Below, piece after piece: positions 30,225 through 39,527 of a stretch of DNA of 64,000 nt. The position numbers and the translations under genes were made by a program. The notes below the pieces were generated by a model, which had not been told where the DNA came from, made no database searches, and worked only from the letters and a program-made list of their open reading frames with translations. The stretch is from assembly GCF_900215625.1 (NCBI RefSeq), contig NZ_OBEK01000002.1, forward strand, positions 186,001 through 250,000. The letters are read 5' to 3'. The DNA is from Terribacillus aidingensis. GTDB lineage: Bacteria; Bacillota; Bacilli; Bacillales; Amphibacillaceae. Every line of letters starts with the position of its first letter. The first letter of the stretch is position 1.

Positions 30225-30269
30225 TCGGGGAATGGGGTTACTATTAGATTTTTTAGGAGGAACAAACAA

Positions 30270-30539
30270 ATGGCAATTTCTAAAGAACGTAAGAATGAAC
30301 TAATCAGCGAATACAAAACACACGACAGTGACACAGGTTCACCAGAAGTGCAAATCGCTGTATTGACGGAGGAAATCACTACACTTAACGAACACCTTCG
30401 TACACACAAAAAAGATCACCACTCTCGTCGTGGCCTATTGAAAATGGTCGGTCGCCGTCGTAACTTGTTAAACTATCTTCGCGATAAAGACGTTACACGT
30501 TACCGTGATCTAATTCAAAAACTTGGCTTACGCCGATAA
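30270..30539 (+). CDS. rpsO: Ribosomal protein S15
   Basis: This is the 89-residue S15 ([20 protein letters not shown], then [20 protein letters not shown] and [20 protein letters not shown]). It binds 16S rRNA early in platform assembly. The start at 30270 has TTAGGAGGAACAAACAA before it. A longer reading frame upstream is not homologous and overlaps the leader. Followed by a strong terminator and then pnp. Confidence 0.98.
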   Translation: MAISKERKNELISEYKTHDSDTGSPEVQIAVLTEEITTLNEHLRTHKKDHHSRRGLLKMVGRRRNLLNYLRDKDVTRYRDLIQKLGLRR

Positions 30540-30550
30540 GATGGACAAAG

Positions 30551-30574
30551 AAGCGGGAATTTTTCCCGCTTTTT
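30551..30574 (+). terminator. Intrinsic terminator after rpsO
   Basis: AAGCGGGAA (30551-30559) pairs perfectly with TTCCCGCTT (30563-30571), with T to 30574. Confidence 0.9.
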
Positions 30575-30676
30575 CTATAGGAGAAAACCTATTTTACATA
30601 GTGTTATAAACGCAGCCTGAACTGGAGCATAATACAGACAGGATATGTTGCAAGATAAATGAGAGGGGCTTTATTC

Positions 30677-32806
30677 ATGGCAGACCAAAAACAAGTGTTC
30701 TCCACTGAGATTTCCGGCCAGACTTTTTCTGTGGAAATCGGAGAACTTGCCAAGCAAGCGAGCGGCGCTTGCCTAATCCAGTACGGAGACACATCTGTAC
30801 TTTCCACTGTTGTTGGTTCTAAAGAACCGAAAGACCTACCGTTTTTCCCATTAACAGTAAACTATGAAGAAAGACTGTATGCGGTTGGTAAGATTCCAGG
30901 CGGATTCATCAAGCGTGAAGGCCGTCCGAGCGAGAAAGCTGTATTGGCTTCTCGTCTAATTGACCGTCCGATTCGCCCGTTATTCCCAGATGGATTCCGT
31001 AATGACGTGCAAGTAATCAGCATGGTAATGAGTGTGGATCAAGATTACTCTTCTGAAATGGCTGCAATGGTCGGTTCTTCCATCGCACTAAGCATTTCTG
31101 ATATTCCATTCCACGGCCCGATTGCTGGTGTCGTTGTTGGTCGTGTAAATGGTGAATTTATCATCAACCCGACAAAAGAACAGCAAGAGCAGAGTGACAT
31201 TGACCTGACAGTTGCTGGTACAAAAGATGCGATCAACATGGTTGAAGCCGGTGCAGAAGAAGTACCGGAAGATATTATGCTGGAAGCAATCATGTTCGGT
31301 CATGAAGAAATTAAACGTCTTGTATCATTCCAGGAAGAAATCGTGGCCGCTGTTGGAAAAGAAAAAATGGATGTTAAACTTTTCGATTTGGACAAGGAAT
31401 TAACGGAAGATGTAAAAAAACGTTGCTACGACAAGTTGAAAGCTGCCATCGAAGTGCATGAAAAGAAAGCACGTGAAGCAGCGATTGATGAAGTGAAAAA
31501 AGAAACTGTCGCTTTCTATGAAGAACAGGAAGCTGATGAAGATACTGTGAAGCAAGTGAAAGGAATTCTTGACAAACTAGTTAAGGAAGAAGTTCGCCGA
31601 GCTATTACGAAAGACAAAATCCGTCCGGATGGTCGCGGTGTTGACGAAATTCGTCCGCTTTCTTCTCGTATTGGTGTATTGCCTCGGACACACGGATCTG
31701 CATTGTTCACACGCGGTCAAACGCAGGCATTGAGTGTATGTACACTTGGCGCATTGGGCGATGTACAGATTCTTGATGGTTTGGATACAGAAGAAACGAA
31801 ACGTTTCATGCATCATTACAACTTCCCGCACTTCAGTGTCGGTGAGACAGGACCAATCAGAGCGCCAGGACGCCGTGAAATCGGACATGGTGCACTCGGA
31901 GAAAGAGCATTGGAAAAAGTGATTCCTTCTGAGAAGGACTTCCCTTATACAATTCGTCTTGTTTCTGAGATTCTGGAGTCCAACGGTTCCACTTCTCAAG
32001 CTAGTATCTGTGCCAGCACAATGGCGATGATGGCTGCAGGTGTACCAATTAAAGCACCAGTAGCAGGAATTGCAATGGGCTTAGTGAAGTCAGGTGATGA
32101 TTACACAATCCTTACAGACATCCAAGGCATGGAAGATGCCCTAGGAGATATGGATTTCAAAGTAGCAGGTACAGAAAAAGGTGTAACAGCCTTGCAAATG
32201 GATATTAAAATTGAAGGCTTGAGCCGTGAGATTTTAGAAGAGGCATTAACGCAAGCACGTAAAGGCCGCTTGGAGATCCTAAATCATATGGTTTCTACGA
32301 TCAGCGAACCGAAGCAAGAGCTTTCTGCTTATGCTCCGAAAATCCTGACAATGACAATCAATCCAGATAAGATCCGCGACGTAATTGGGCCAAGCGGTAA
32401 ACAAATCAACAAGATCATCGAAGAAACGGGCGTCAAGATCGATATCGAACAAGACGGAACCGTATTTATCTCTTCTACTAATTCTGCTAAGAACGACGAA
32501 GCGAAACAAATCATCAGCGACATCGTTCGTGAAGTTGAAGTTGGAGAAGTATACGATGGTACAGTAAAACGTATTGAGAAATTCGGTGCATTTGTCGAAT
32601 TGTTTAAAGGAAAAGACGGACTTGTCCATATCTCTGAACTGGCAGAGGAACGTGTTGGTAAAGTAGAGGACGTAGTCAAAATTGGCGACAAACTTAAAGT
32701 GAAAGTAAAAGAAATCGACCGTCAAGGACGAGTGAATCTTTCACATAAACAGCTGCTTGTTGAAGCAAAGCAGGAAAAAGAAGAGCAGTCTGCGACTGAA
32801 GAATAA
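30677..32806 (+). CDS. pnp: Polynucleotide phosphorylase
   Basis: This is a 709-residue 3'-5' phosphorolytic exoribonuclease of the RNA degradation machinery. Two RNase PH domains (first with [15 protein letters not shown], second with [20 protein letters not shown] and [20 protein letters not shown]) flank a helical domain. KH ([20 protein letters not shown]) and S1 ([20 protein letters not shown]) domains close the C terminus. The start at 30677 follows GAGAGGGGCTTTATTC. RNase Y, which works with PNPase in B. subtilis, is encoded at 58.2 kb. Confidence 0.98.
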   Translation: MADQKQVFSTEISGQTFSVEIGELAKQASGACLIQYGDTSVLSTVVGSKEPKDLPFFPLTVNYEERLYAVGKIPGGFIKREGRPSEKAVLASRLIDRPIRPLFPDGFRNDVQVISMVMSVDQDYSSEMAAMVGSSIALSISDIPFHGPIAGVVVGRVNGEFIINPTKEQQEQSDIDLTVAGTKDAINMVEAGAEEVPEDIMLEAIMFGHEEIKRLVSFQEEIVAAVGKEKMDVKLFDLDKELTEDVKKRCYDKLKAAIEVHEKKAREAAIDEVKKETVAFYEEQEADEDTVKQVKGILDKLVKEEVRRAITKDKIRPDGRGVDEIRPLSSRIGVLPRTHGSALFTRGQTQALSVCTLGALGDVQILDGLDTEETKRFMHHYNFPHFSVGETGPIRAPGRREIGHGALGERALEKVIPSEKDFPYTIRLVSEILESNGSTSQASICASTMAMMAAGVPIKAPVAGIAMGLVKSGDDYTILTDIQGMEDALGDMDFKVAGTEKGVTALQMDIKIEGLSREILEEALTQARKGRLEILNHMVSTISEPKQELSAYAPKILTMTINPDKIRDVIGPSGKQINKIIEETGVKIDIEQDGTVFISSTNSAKNDEAKQIISDIVREVEVGEVYDGTVKRIEKFGAFVELFKGKDGLVHISELAEERVGKVEDVVKIGDKLKVKVKEIDRQGRVNLSHKQLLVEAKQEKEEQSATEE

Positions 32807-32817
32807 AGCAAGTCCCC

Positions 32818-32848
32818 AAGAAACTGGTTTAGCCAGTTTCTTTTTTTT
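32818..32848 (+). terminator. Intrinsic terminator after pnp
   Basis: AAGAAACTGG (32818-32827) pairs with CCAGTTTCTT (32833-32842), loop TTTAG, eight T at the end. Confidence 0.92.
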
Positions 32849-32905
32849 CCTGCTTGTTCTTCCTTGTCCCATCTCCTCATAAGCTAGTTTAGGGGAGGGA
32901 TGGGA

Positions 32906-33859
32906 ATGCATCGGATTATTATACACTTGCTTGTTTTCGTCACACTGATTCTTCTGCTGATTGATGGCGGTAATCTGCCGTCTCAAACAGAGTCTGTGAG
33001 CCATCATCCAGTTTTTTCTGATATAGCAGTGAGGTCTGATGAAGCACAGTTGCGGCAGGAGATAGAGGCGGTACGCAAGGAAGTTGAAAAGCCGTCCGAG
33101 AATGCACGAATCGATAAGATATGGAAGAAAATACCCGGCAAAGCGGGTGTCAAGGTTGATGTTGATGCTTCTGTAGAAAAGATGCAAAAGACAGGAACTT
33201 TTGATCGGGAGCTGCTCGTATTAGAGGAAGTCGAGCCGGAAGTTACATTGGACGAACTGCCAGCTTCACCAATTTATCGAGCGAGAGAAGATCAAGAGCA
33301 GGTTGCTTTGCTGATTAATGTTTCGTGGGGCGAAGAACATATTCCTCCAATTTTGCAAACATTAAAAGATGCTGGTGTGAAGGCGAATTTCTTCCTTGAA
33401 GGCAAATGGGCAAAAGAAAATAATGAAATTGTCGAGATGATTGAAGAAGAAGGACATGTTATTGGCAACCATGCTTATAATCATCCCGATATGAAACAAA
33501 TGAACAAAGCAGACTCAGTTGAACAGATAACTCAGACGAATGAGATTATTAACGCGATTACTGGTGACAAACCTACCTATTTCGCTCCGCCGAGCGGAAG
33601 CTTTAATCAAGGCGTTATTGAAGCTGCTGCTGAACAGCACATGGAGACGATTTTGTGGTCCGTTGATACCATTGATTGGCAAAAACCGACAGTACCTGTT
33701 ATGATGAAACGCGTGACTGAGAAATTGCATCCAGGAGCATTCATCCTGATGCATCCAACGCCTGTTGTAGAAGCAGGACTTGCCGACATGCTGAAAGTTA
33801 TCGAAGAAAAAGGGTACAGTGTATCGACTTTGGATACGATATTGAATGAAGGAAGATAA
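32906..33859 (+). CDS. ylxY: YlxY, polysaccharide-deacetylase-fold protein with altered active site
   Basis: This is a 317-residue protein with an N-terminal hydrophobic segment (IIIHLLVFVTLILLLI) that anchors or exports it, a ~110-residue linker, and a carbohydrate esterase family 4 (NodB-like) domain from about residue 130. The usual TFDDG motif is replaced by INVSWGEE (about residues 138-144), so the metal-binding and catalytic Asp pair is absent. The metal-binding His pair remains in GNHAYNHPDM. FLEGKWAKEN, APPSGSFNQ and LWSVDTIDW fit the fold. Position between pnp and the M16 gene matches B. subtilis YlxY. I start at 32906, six bases after GGGAGGG. The substrate is unknown. Confidence 0.88.
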   Translation: MHRIIIHLLVFVTLILLLIDGGNLPSQTESVSHHPVFSDIAVRSDEAQLRQEIEAVRKEVEKPSENARIDKIWKKIPGKAGVKVDVDASVEKMQKTGTFDRELLVLEEVEPEVTLDELPASPIYRAREDQEQVALLINVSWGEEHIPPILQTLKDAGVKANFFLEGKWAKENNEIVEMIEEEGHVIGNHAYNHPDMKQMNKADSVEQITQTNEIINAITGDKPTYFAPPSGSFNQGVIEAAAEQHMETILWSVDTIDWQKPTVPVMMKRVTEKLHPGAFILMHPTPVVEAGLADMLKVIEEKGYSVSTLDTILNEGR

Positions 33860-33899
33860 TGGTACAGCAGTACGTGCTGCTGATTGGGAGGATTAAAAC

Positions 33900-35114
33900 T
33901 TGCTGCAAAGACACACATGCAAAAATGGATTACGAATTGTAGTAGAAAACATGCCGTCGGTGCGATCCGTAACGATTGGTATCTGGATCTTGACAGGTTC
34001 CAGAAATGAAGAAGAAAAAAATAATGGGCTGTCCCATTTCCTGGAGCATATGTTCTTTAAAGGAACAAAAAAGCGCTCAGCGAAAGAACTGGCGGAAGCT
34101 TTTGATGCAATTGGAGGCATGGTGAATGCTTTCACTTCTAAGGAATACACGTGCTATTATGCCAAAGTGCTTGATACGCATAAAGAATTCGCACTTGAAG
34201 TATTAGCGGACATGTTCTTTGAATCGCAATTTGCTCAGGAAGAAATAGAAAAGGAACAAAAAGTTGTTTTGGAAGAAATCAAGATGGCAGAAGATACACC
34301 AGATGATATTATTCATGACTGGCTTGCTGAAGCTGCCTATGGCAAACATCCGCTTGGATTGCCTATCCTAGGCACAGAGAGCACTGTGATGAGTTTTAAC
34401 AGTGGTTCTGTTCGGAACTATAAAGAAACACATTATGTGCCGGAGAAAATCGTTATTTCAGTTGCCGGAAATGTAGATGATTCGTTCATGAAAGATGTGG
34501 AACATCATTTTGGTTCCTTTGAAGCGGAGTCAGCACATCAGGAATTAGAAGCACCGCCATTCTTTCCGAATACAATCCGCCGAGCAAAAGAAACAGAGCA
34601 AGCTCATTTGACAATTGGGTACAATGGCTTGAAGCTGGATGATCCAGCAAGCTACAGCCTTATGGTTGTGAACAACGTACTAGGCGGCAGCATGAGTTCA
34701 CGGCTGTTCCAAGATGTGCGAGAAGACAAGGGATTAGCGTATTCAGTGTTCTCTTACCATAGTACACATAAAGATAGCGGCATGCTGACTATCTATGCCG
34801 GTACTGGCAAAGAGCAGCTGGATGAACTGCAGGAGACAATCCGTCTAACTACGGATAAGCTGAAAGCAGACGGGCTGACGGAAAAGGAATTGCGGAATAC
34901 AAAAGAACAGCTGAAGGGTAACTATATGCTTGGCTTAGAAAGCACAAATAGCAGAATGAGCCGAAATGGCCGTAATGAATTAATGCTTGGTAAACATCCA
35001 TCCTTTAATGAATTGATCGAGAAAATTGACAATGTAACAATGGACGATGTGAATGCTATCATTCATCACGTATTCGGCAAAGAGCAAGCTAGAGCGATAG
35101 TAGCACCAAAATAA
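33900..35114 (+). CDS. mlpA: MlpA (YmxG), M16 zinc peptidase
   Basis: This is a 404-residue single-chain M16B protease. The inverted zinc motif HFLEH is at residues 46-50, followed by MFFKGTKKRSAKELAEAFD and the third ligand Glu in EKEQKVVLEEIKMAED. The second half carries VREDKGLAYSVFSYHS. The family resembles mitochondrial processing peptidase beta and cleaves small proteins and peptides. TTG start after GGGAGGATTAAAAC. Conserved context ylxY-mlpA-ymxH-dpaA. Confidence 0.93.
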   Translation: MLQRHTCKNGLRIVVENMPSVRSVTIGIWILTGSRNEEEKNNGLSHFLEHMFFKGTKKRSAKELAEAFDAIGGMVNAFTSKEYTCYYAKVLDTHKEFALEVLADMFFESQFAQEEIEKEQKVVLEEIKMAEDTPDDIIHDWLAEAAYGKHPLGLPILGTESTVMSFNSGSVRNYKETHYVPEKIVISVAGNVDDSFMKDVEHHFGSFEAESAHQELEAPPFFPNTIRRAKETEQAHLTIGYNGLKLDDPASYSLMVVNNVLGGSMSSRLFQDVREDKGLAYSVFSYHSTHKDSGMLTIYAGTGKEQLDELQETIRLTTDKLKADGLTEKELRNTKEQLKGNYMLGLESTNSRMSRNGRNELMLGKHPSFNELIEKIDNVTMDDVNAIIHHVFGKEQARAIVAPK

Positions 35115-35132
35115 AAAAGGAGCTGATCGGCT

Positions 35133-35363
35133 TTGCGTTTCAAGGACATTGGAGATAAAGAGATCATTGATGTGAACAACGGCGAACGTTTAGGGGTGCT
35201 CGGACAAACAGATGTAGAGTTTAACCCAGTCACAGGCAAGATTGATGCTTTTCTCATTCCGAATTATAAGTGGTTCGGCTTGCGCAAAGAAGGCAGTGAC
35301 AACCGCATAGCTTGGGAAGAAATCCAGACAATCGGCAAACACATGATACTTATTAACTCGTGA
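35133..35363 (+). CDS. ymxH: YmxH/YlmC family sporulation-associated protein (PRC-barrel)
   Basis: This is a 76-residue PRC-barrel protein (KDIGDKEIIDVNNGERLGVL, GKIDAFLIPNYKWFG, IAWEEIQTIGKHMILIN). Homologues are annotated as YlmC/YmxH sporulation proteins, with no defined biochemical role. TTG start with AAAAAGGAG ten bases upstream. It is followed by a long terminator and then the forespore/mother-cell DPA genes. Confidence 0.88.
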   Translation: MRFKDIGDKEIIDVNNGERLGVLGQTDVEFNPVTGKIDAFLIPNYKWFGLRKEGSDNRIAWEEIQTIGKHMILINS

Positions 35364-35387
35364 CAAGCAGGATAAAAGCATACTTAA

Positions 35388-35445
35388 AAAAATCCAAACA
35401 CGGATAATTTCTTATTGAAGAATTTATCCTGCGTTTGGATTTTTT
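35388..35445 (+). terminator. Long terminator after ymxH with TCCAAAC arms
   Basis: AATCCAAAC (35391-35399) pairs with GTTTGGATT (35433-35441), extended by GGATAA/TTATCC and TTCTT/AAGAA inside, with a T-run to 35445. It belongs to a set of three similar terminators in this window (see 40397 and 57757). Confidence 0.88.
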
Positions 35446-35538
35446 AGTTGGGGCGCTAATTAAAGCAGCATAGAAGGCGAATACACATCTTCCGTTACAG
35501 CACATAATTTCTGTCTGTGCAATGCCCCCAATTCAAGC

Positions 35539-35565
35539 ACTCCTCTCCGTAATCCTCATATGATA
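35539..35565 (+). promoter_or_regulatory. Candidate sigma-K promoter of dpaAB
   Basis: AC (35539-35540) and CATATGATA (35557-35565) are 16 bases apart, matching the sigma-K pattern AC-N16/17-CATAnnnTA. DPA synthase is known to be made in the mother cell under sigma-K. The site lies 67 bases before the dpaA start. Confidence 0.7.
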
Positions 35566-35631
35566 ACTGGAAAGCAACATTTCTATTGCAAGAAAATCTA
35601 CGAAAATAACGCTGCAGAGCGAGGTGAGAGT

Positions 35632-36510
35632 TTGACCACCGAATTGACTATCGCTGTCCTTGGCGGTGATGCCCGCTACTTGGAGATGATTCGCAGCCTG
35701 CAGTGCAGTGCGAATGCATCTGTTTTTGCAGTGGGTTTCGAAAAAATTAATCAAAGCTTTACTGGCGGTATTCAGCGGGAGATGGAAGATATTGATCCAG
35801 AACAACTGGACGCCATTATCCTGCCGATTCCTGGTCTGGGCCCTAATGGACAAATTGAGACGGTCTTCTCTGATAAGAATATTCAGCTGACAGAAACTTG
35901 GATGGATCGTCTCCCTAAAGAATGTGTTATTTTTACAGGCATTACGAATACGTACTTGACGGAAACATGCAAGAAGCGAAATTTGCGCCTTGTATCGCTG
36001 TTCGACAGAGATGATGTGGCCATCTACAATTCGATTCCTACAGCCGAAGGTGCTATTATGACCGCCATCAAACATACGGATTTCACAATCCACGGATCAA
36101 AAGTTACTGTGCTCGGCTTCGGGCGTGTCGGAATGAGCGTGGCTGCGAAATTCGATGCACTTGGTGCAGATGTACATGTGGGATCGATTCACGATGCTGA
36201 TATTGCCCGGATAAGCCAAATGGGGATGCATGCCTTTTTCCTTGATCGTCTTCCAGAAATGGTACAAAACAGCGACATTCTCATTAATACAATTCCGGCT
36301 CTTGTTGTGAAGAGACCTGTAATTGAACAGCTGCCAACACAAGGATTGATTATTGATCTAGCTTCGAAACCAGGCGGTGTCGATTTCGAATACGCCAAAA
36401 AAAGGGGTATCCAGGCTATCCATGCTTTGGGTCTGCCGGGTATTGTTGCACCGAAGACGGCTGGCAATATTTTATCCGTCGTTATTAAACAGATTTTAAC
36501 TAACAGCTAG
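35632..36510 (+). CDS. dpaA: DpaA (SpoVFA), dipicolinate synthase subunit A
   Basis: This is the 292-residue putative dehydrogenase subunit of dipicolinate synthase, which oxidises dihydrodipicolinate to the pyridine-2,6-dicarboxylate stored in the spore core. A Rossmann-type segment KVTVLGFGRVGMSVAAKFDA, then NTIPALVV and LGLPGIVAPKTAGNIL are clear. I choose the TTG at 35632, preceded by GAGGTGAGAG and giving MTTELTIAVLGGDARYLEM, which aligns with the family; an in-frame ATG at 35560 overlaps the promoter. dpaB follows after 15 bases. Confidence 0.96.
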   Translation: MTTELTIAVLGGDARYLEMIRSLQCSANASVFAVGFEKINQSFTGGIQREMEDIDPEQLDAIILPIPGLGPNGQIETVFSDKNIQLTETWMDRLPKECVIFTGITNTYLTETCKKRNLRLVSLFDRDDVAIYNSIPTAEGAIMTAIKHTDFTIHGSKVTVLGFGRVGMSVAAKFDALGADVHVGSIHDADIARISQMGMHAFFLDRLPEMVQNSDILINTIPALVVKRPVIEQLPTQGLIIDLASKPGGVDFEYAKKRGIQAIHALGLPGIVAPKTAGNILSVVIKQILTNS

Positions 36511-36525
36511 AAGGAGGAGTAGTGT

Positions 36526-37116
36526 ATGAGTTTAGCAGGAAAAAGGATTGGGTTCGGTATTACAGGCTCACATTGCACCTACAGTGAAATATTTCCGCAA
36601 ATTGAACATCTCGTAAAGCTAGGTGCAGAAGTCGTGCCGATTGTAAGCAATACTGTTCAATTTACTGATACGTATTTCGGAGATGCGAAGGATCATCTGC
36701 AAAAAATCAGTGATTTGACAGGAACAAAAATCATTAAGACGATTCCGGAAGCAGAACCGCTCGGTCCGAGAGAACCGCTGGATTGCATGGTAATTGCACC
36801 GTTGACTGGTAACAGTATGTCGAAGCTGGCCAACGCTCTGACTGACAGCCCTGTGTTAATGGCAACGAAAGCAACAATCCGAAACGAGAAACCAATCGTT
36901 CTTGGAATCAGCACAAATGATGCTTTAGGCTTGAACGGTGTTAATTTAATGCGCTTAATGGCCGCTAAATTCATGTATTTCATCCCATTCGGTCAAGATG
37001 ATCCATTTAAGAAGCCGAACTCCCTTGTTGCGGATATGACAAAACTGCCTGAAACAATAGAAGCTGCTTTGCAGTACAAACAGCTGCAGCCTGTATTGGT
37101 CCAACGTTTTTCCTAA
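36526..37116 (+). CDS. dpaB: DpaB (SpoVFB), dipicolinate synthase subunit B
   Basis: This is a 196-residue flavoprotein-fold subunit, related to flavin-dependent decarboxylases. GKRIGFGITGSHCTYSEIFP at the start and VIAPLTGNSMSKLANALTDS in the middle are typical. It works with DpaA in the mother cell to form DPA. A strong AAGGAGGAG site precedes the ATG. asd, dapG and dapA, which provide the substrate, follow. Confidence 0.96.
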   Translation: MSLAGKRIGFGITGSHCTYSEIFPQIEHLVKLGAEVVPIVSNTVQFTDTYFGDAKDHLQKISDLTGTKIIKTIPEAEPLGPREPLDCMVIAPLTGNSMSKLANALTDSPVLMATKATIRNEKPIVLGISTNDALGLNGVNLMRLMAAKFMYFIPFGQDDPFKKPNSLVADMTKLPETIEAALQYKQLQPVLVQRFS

Positions 37117-37125
37117 ACTCCTCAA

Positions 37126-37154
37126 TCGATAACCTATCACAGAAAAATTATGAT
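37126..37154 (+). promoter_or_regulatory. Candidate sigma-A promoter of asd
   Basis: TCGATA (37126-37131), 17 bases, TATGAT (37149-37154). Two mismatches in the -35 and one in the -10. The location between dpaB and asd would let the housekeeping lysine genes be expressed without sporulation. Confidence 0.5.
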
Positions 37155-37186
37155 ATGATAGGGTTTAGCGTAACAACCATATCATA
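37149..37186 (+). repeat. 9-bp inverted repeat overlapping the asd -10 region
   Basis: TATGATATG (37149-37157) and CATATCATA (37178-37186) are perfect reverse complements 20 bases apart. The left arm includes the -10 hexamer, so the left arm would not be in the transcript. This fits an operator rather than an RNA hairpin. Confidence 0.55.
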
Positions 37187-37223
37187 CGTATCCATTGAGA
37201 TAGACAGAGGAGAGGGTTTTTTT

Positions 37224-38273
37224 ATGGCACAGCAAAGTTATCATATCGCAGTAGTAGGCGCGACAGGCGCTGTAGGTCAGAAAATGCTGGAAACTCTCGC
37301 AGACCGCGACTTTCCGATCGGCGAGCTTTCCTTATTATCTTCCAGCAGATCAGCTGGTCAGCAAATAGATTTTAAAGGGAAAAGCTATACGGTGAAAGAA
37401 GCGAAGCCGGAGAGCTTTGAAGGTGTTGACATTGCATTATTCTCAGCAGGAGGCTCTGTCTCAAAAGCTTTGGCACCAGAAGCGGTAAAGCGCGGTGCAG
37501 TTGTCGTTGATAACACAAGTGCTTACCGAATGGATCCGGAAGTGCCGCTTGTTGTTCCAGAAGTAAATGAAGAAGATTTAAAAGCGCATAAAGGTATTAT
37601 TGCCAATCCGAATTGCTCTACAATACAAATGGTAGCTGCATTGGAACCTTTAAAAGCAGCTTTCGGACTTTCCCGTATCATTGTCTCCACATACCAAGCT
37701 GTATCTGGAGCGGGTGCAGTTGCTATAGATGAATTGAAGGACCAAGCACAGCAATTTCTAAACGGTGAAGATATGGAAGCGAATGTCTTGCCTGTAAAAG
37801 GCGACAAACGGCATTTCCCGGTAGCATTTAACGCATTGCCGCAAATTGATGTGTTCCAAGATAATGGCTACACGTATGAAGAAATGAAAATGATCAATGA
37901 AACGAAAAAAATCATGCATGCGGAAGACATGCATGTTTCTGCAACATGTGTTCGTTTGCCGGTGTTTACTTCTCATGCCGAAAGCGTTTATCTTGAACTC
38001 GGTCAAGACGGTCTTTCCGTTAAAGACATTCATGAGAAACTGGCAGCAGCAGAAGGTATCGTACTAGAAGATGATCCGAGTACGCAAACCTACCCGACAC
38101 CGCTCTCTGCCGCTGGCAAGAAGGATGTATTTGTCGGAAGAGTGCGCAAGGATCCAGATCATGATAATGGATTCCACCTGTGGATTGTGTCCGACAACCT
38201 ATTGAAGGGTGCGGCTTGGAATAGTGTTCAGATTGCAGAACGCTTAATTCAACATAACTTGCTTACAATCTGA
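37224..38273 (+). CDS. asd: Aspartate-semialdehyde dehydrogenase
   Basis: This is a 349-residue NADPH-dependent enzyme converting aspartyl phosphate to aspartate semialdehyde, the branch point for lysine, DAP, DPA and threonine/methionine. GATGAVGQKMLETL is the coenzyme loop, NPNCSTIQMV contains the catalytic Cys, and RLPVFTSHAESVYLEL is conserved. The start at 37224 follows GAGGAGAGGG; the in-frame codons upstream cover the promoter. dapG follows after nine bases. Confidence 0.97.
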   Translation: MAQQSYHIAVVGATGAVGQKMLETLADRDFPIGELSLLSSSRSAGQQIDFKGKSYTVKEAKPESFEGVDIALFSAGGSVSKALAPEAVKRGAVVVDNTSAYRMDPEVPLVVPEVNEEDLKAHKGIIANPNCSTIQMVAALEPLKAAFGLSRIIVSTYQAVSGAGAVAIDELKDQAQQFLNGEDMEANVLPVKGDKRHFPVAFNALPQIDVFQDNGYTYEEMKMINETKKIMHAEDMHVSATCVRLPVFTSHAESVYLELGQDGLSVKDIHEKLAAAEGIVLEDDPSTQTYPTPLSAAGKKDVFVGRVRKDPDHDNGFHLWIVSDNLLKGAAWNSVQIAERLIQHNLLTI

Positions 38274-38282
38274 GGTGTAGAA

Positions 38283-39494
38283 ATGAAAGTGTTAGTCCAG
38301 AAGTTTGGCGGTACGTCGGTTCGAGATAATCAGGCGGAAGCCATTCAGCATATTGAAGCCGCGCTTCAGCAAGGAAATAAAGTAGTAGTTGTTGTATCAG
38401 CTATCGGGAGATATCCCGATCCGTACGCAACAGATTCCTTGCTGGGATTAGTCGGGCTGCCAGGAGAGACGTATATATCGAAACGCGAGAAGGACTTGCT
38501 GCTTTCATGCGGCGAGGTTATTTCGTCCGTTGTCTTCTCCAATGCACTGAATGCAAAAGGTATTCGTGCCGCTGCCTTGACCGGTTCCCAAGCTGGCTTC
38601 ATTACAAATGACGAGTTTACAGCCGCTAAAATAAAAGAAATGCGCGTCGACCGAATTTGGAAGGAACTAGAGACACATGATGTTATCGTTGTAGCTGGCT
38701 TCCAAGGGATGACCGAAAGCGGTGAGATTACGACGATAGGCCGAGGCGGCAGTGATACATCGGCTGCGGCACTTGGCGCTGCTTTGCAGGCAGAATTTGT
38801 CGATATCTTTACCGATGTGGAAGGCATTATGACTGCTGATCCTCGCGTAGTAGAAGAAGCCCGAAAACTCGATGTGGTAACGTATTCGGAGATATGTAAT
38901 TTAGCTTATCAAGGAGCTAAAGTCGTGCATCCGCGGGCTGTGGAAATAGCTATGCAGGCAAAGGTGCCGATGCGTGTCCGTTCAACCGGATCACTTTCAG
39001 AAGGGACACTAGTCACATCGTCGCGAACTGAATTTGCCGGCAAGGATATTCCAGATCGTTTAATTACTGGTATCGCACATCTTGCAGGCGTTTCGCAAAT
39101 TAAGATAGAAACCGATACGGAAGCTTACAAAATACAATCCCGTGTATTTAAAGCGATGGCCGAAGCAGGTATATCTGTTGACTTTATTAACATTTCACCG
39201 AATGGTATTGTGTACACGATTGCGGCAGAGCAAGTAAATCTGGCGCAGGATATCTTACATGAGCTTGATTTAGAGCCGCAGGTTATCAATAATTGTGCGA
39301 AGGTTTCTCTAGTTGGTGCAGGTATGACAGGGATACCAGGTGTTACGGCTAAAATTGTTCACACATTGACGGATAAAGAAATAGATATTCTGCAATCCGC
39401 GGATAGCCACACTACTATTTGGGTATTGATTAAGGAGAAAGATTTAGTGACGGCAGTGAATGCGCTTCATGCGACATTTGAACTTAGTCTCTAA
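38283..39494 (+). CDS. dapG: Aspartokinase I (diaminopimelate-sensitive type)
   Basis: This is a 403-residue aspartokinase with the N-terminal KFGGTSVRDN kinase motif, GRGGSDTSAAALGAALQAE, DVEGIMTADPRVV and tandem C-terminal ACT domains. In B. subtilis the equivalent isozyme, encoded beside asd and dapA, is inhibited by meso-DAP and supplies cell wall and spore precursors. Here the context asd-dapG-dapA next to dpaAB supports the same assignment. Confidence 0.94.
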   Translation: MKVLVQKFGGTSVRDNQAEAIQHIEAALQQGNKVVVVVSAIGRYPDPYATDSLLGLVGLPGETYISKREKDLLLSCGEVISSVVFSNALNAKGIRAAALTGSQAGFITNDEFTAAKIKEMRVDRIWKELETHDVIVVAGFQGMTESGEITTIGRGGSDTSAAALGAALQAEFVDIFTDVEGIMTADPRVVEEARKLDVVTYSEICNLAYQGAKVVHPRAVEIAMQAKVPMRVRSTGSLSEGTLVTSSRTEFAGKDIPDRLITGIAHLAGVSQIKIETDTEAYKIQSRVFKAMAEAGISVDFINISPNGIVYTIAAEQVNLAQDILHELDLEPQVINNCAKVSLVGAGMTGIPGVTAKIVHTLTDKEIDILQSADSHTTIWVLIKEKDLVTAVNALHATFELSL

Positions 39495-39527
39495 ATCAAA
39501 ATGTGTTGAAGGCAGGGGAGTTTTACG

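Noticed and set aside
37178-37186. CATATCATA as a sigma-K -10 for asd
   Set aside because: It fits CATAnnnTA, but no AC is found 16 or 17 bases upstream; it is better explained as the right arm of the inverted repeat.
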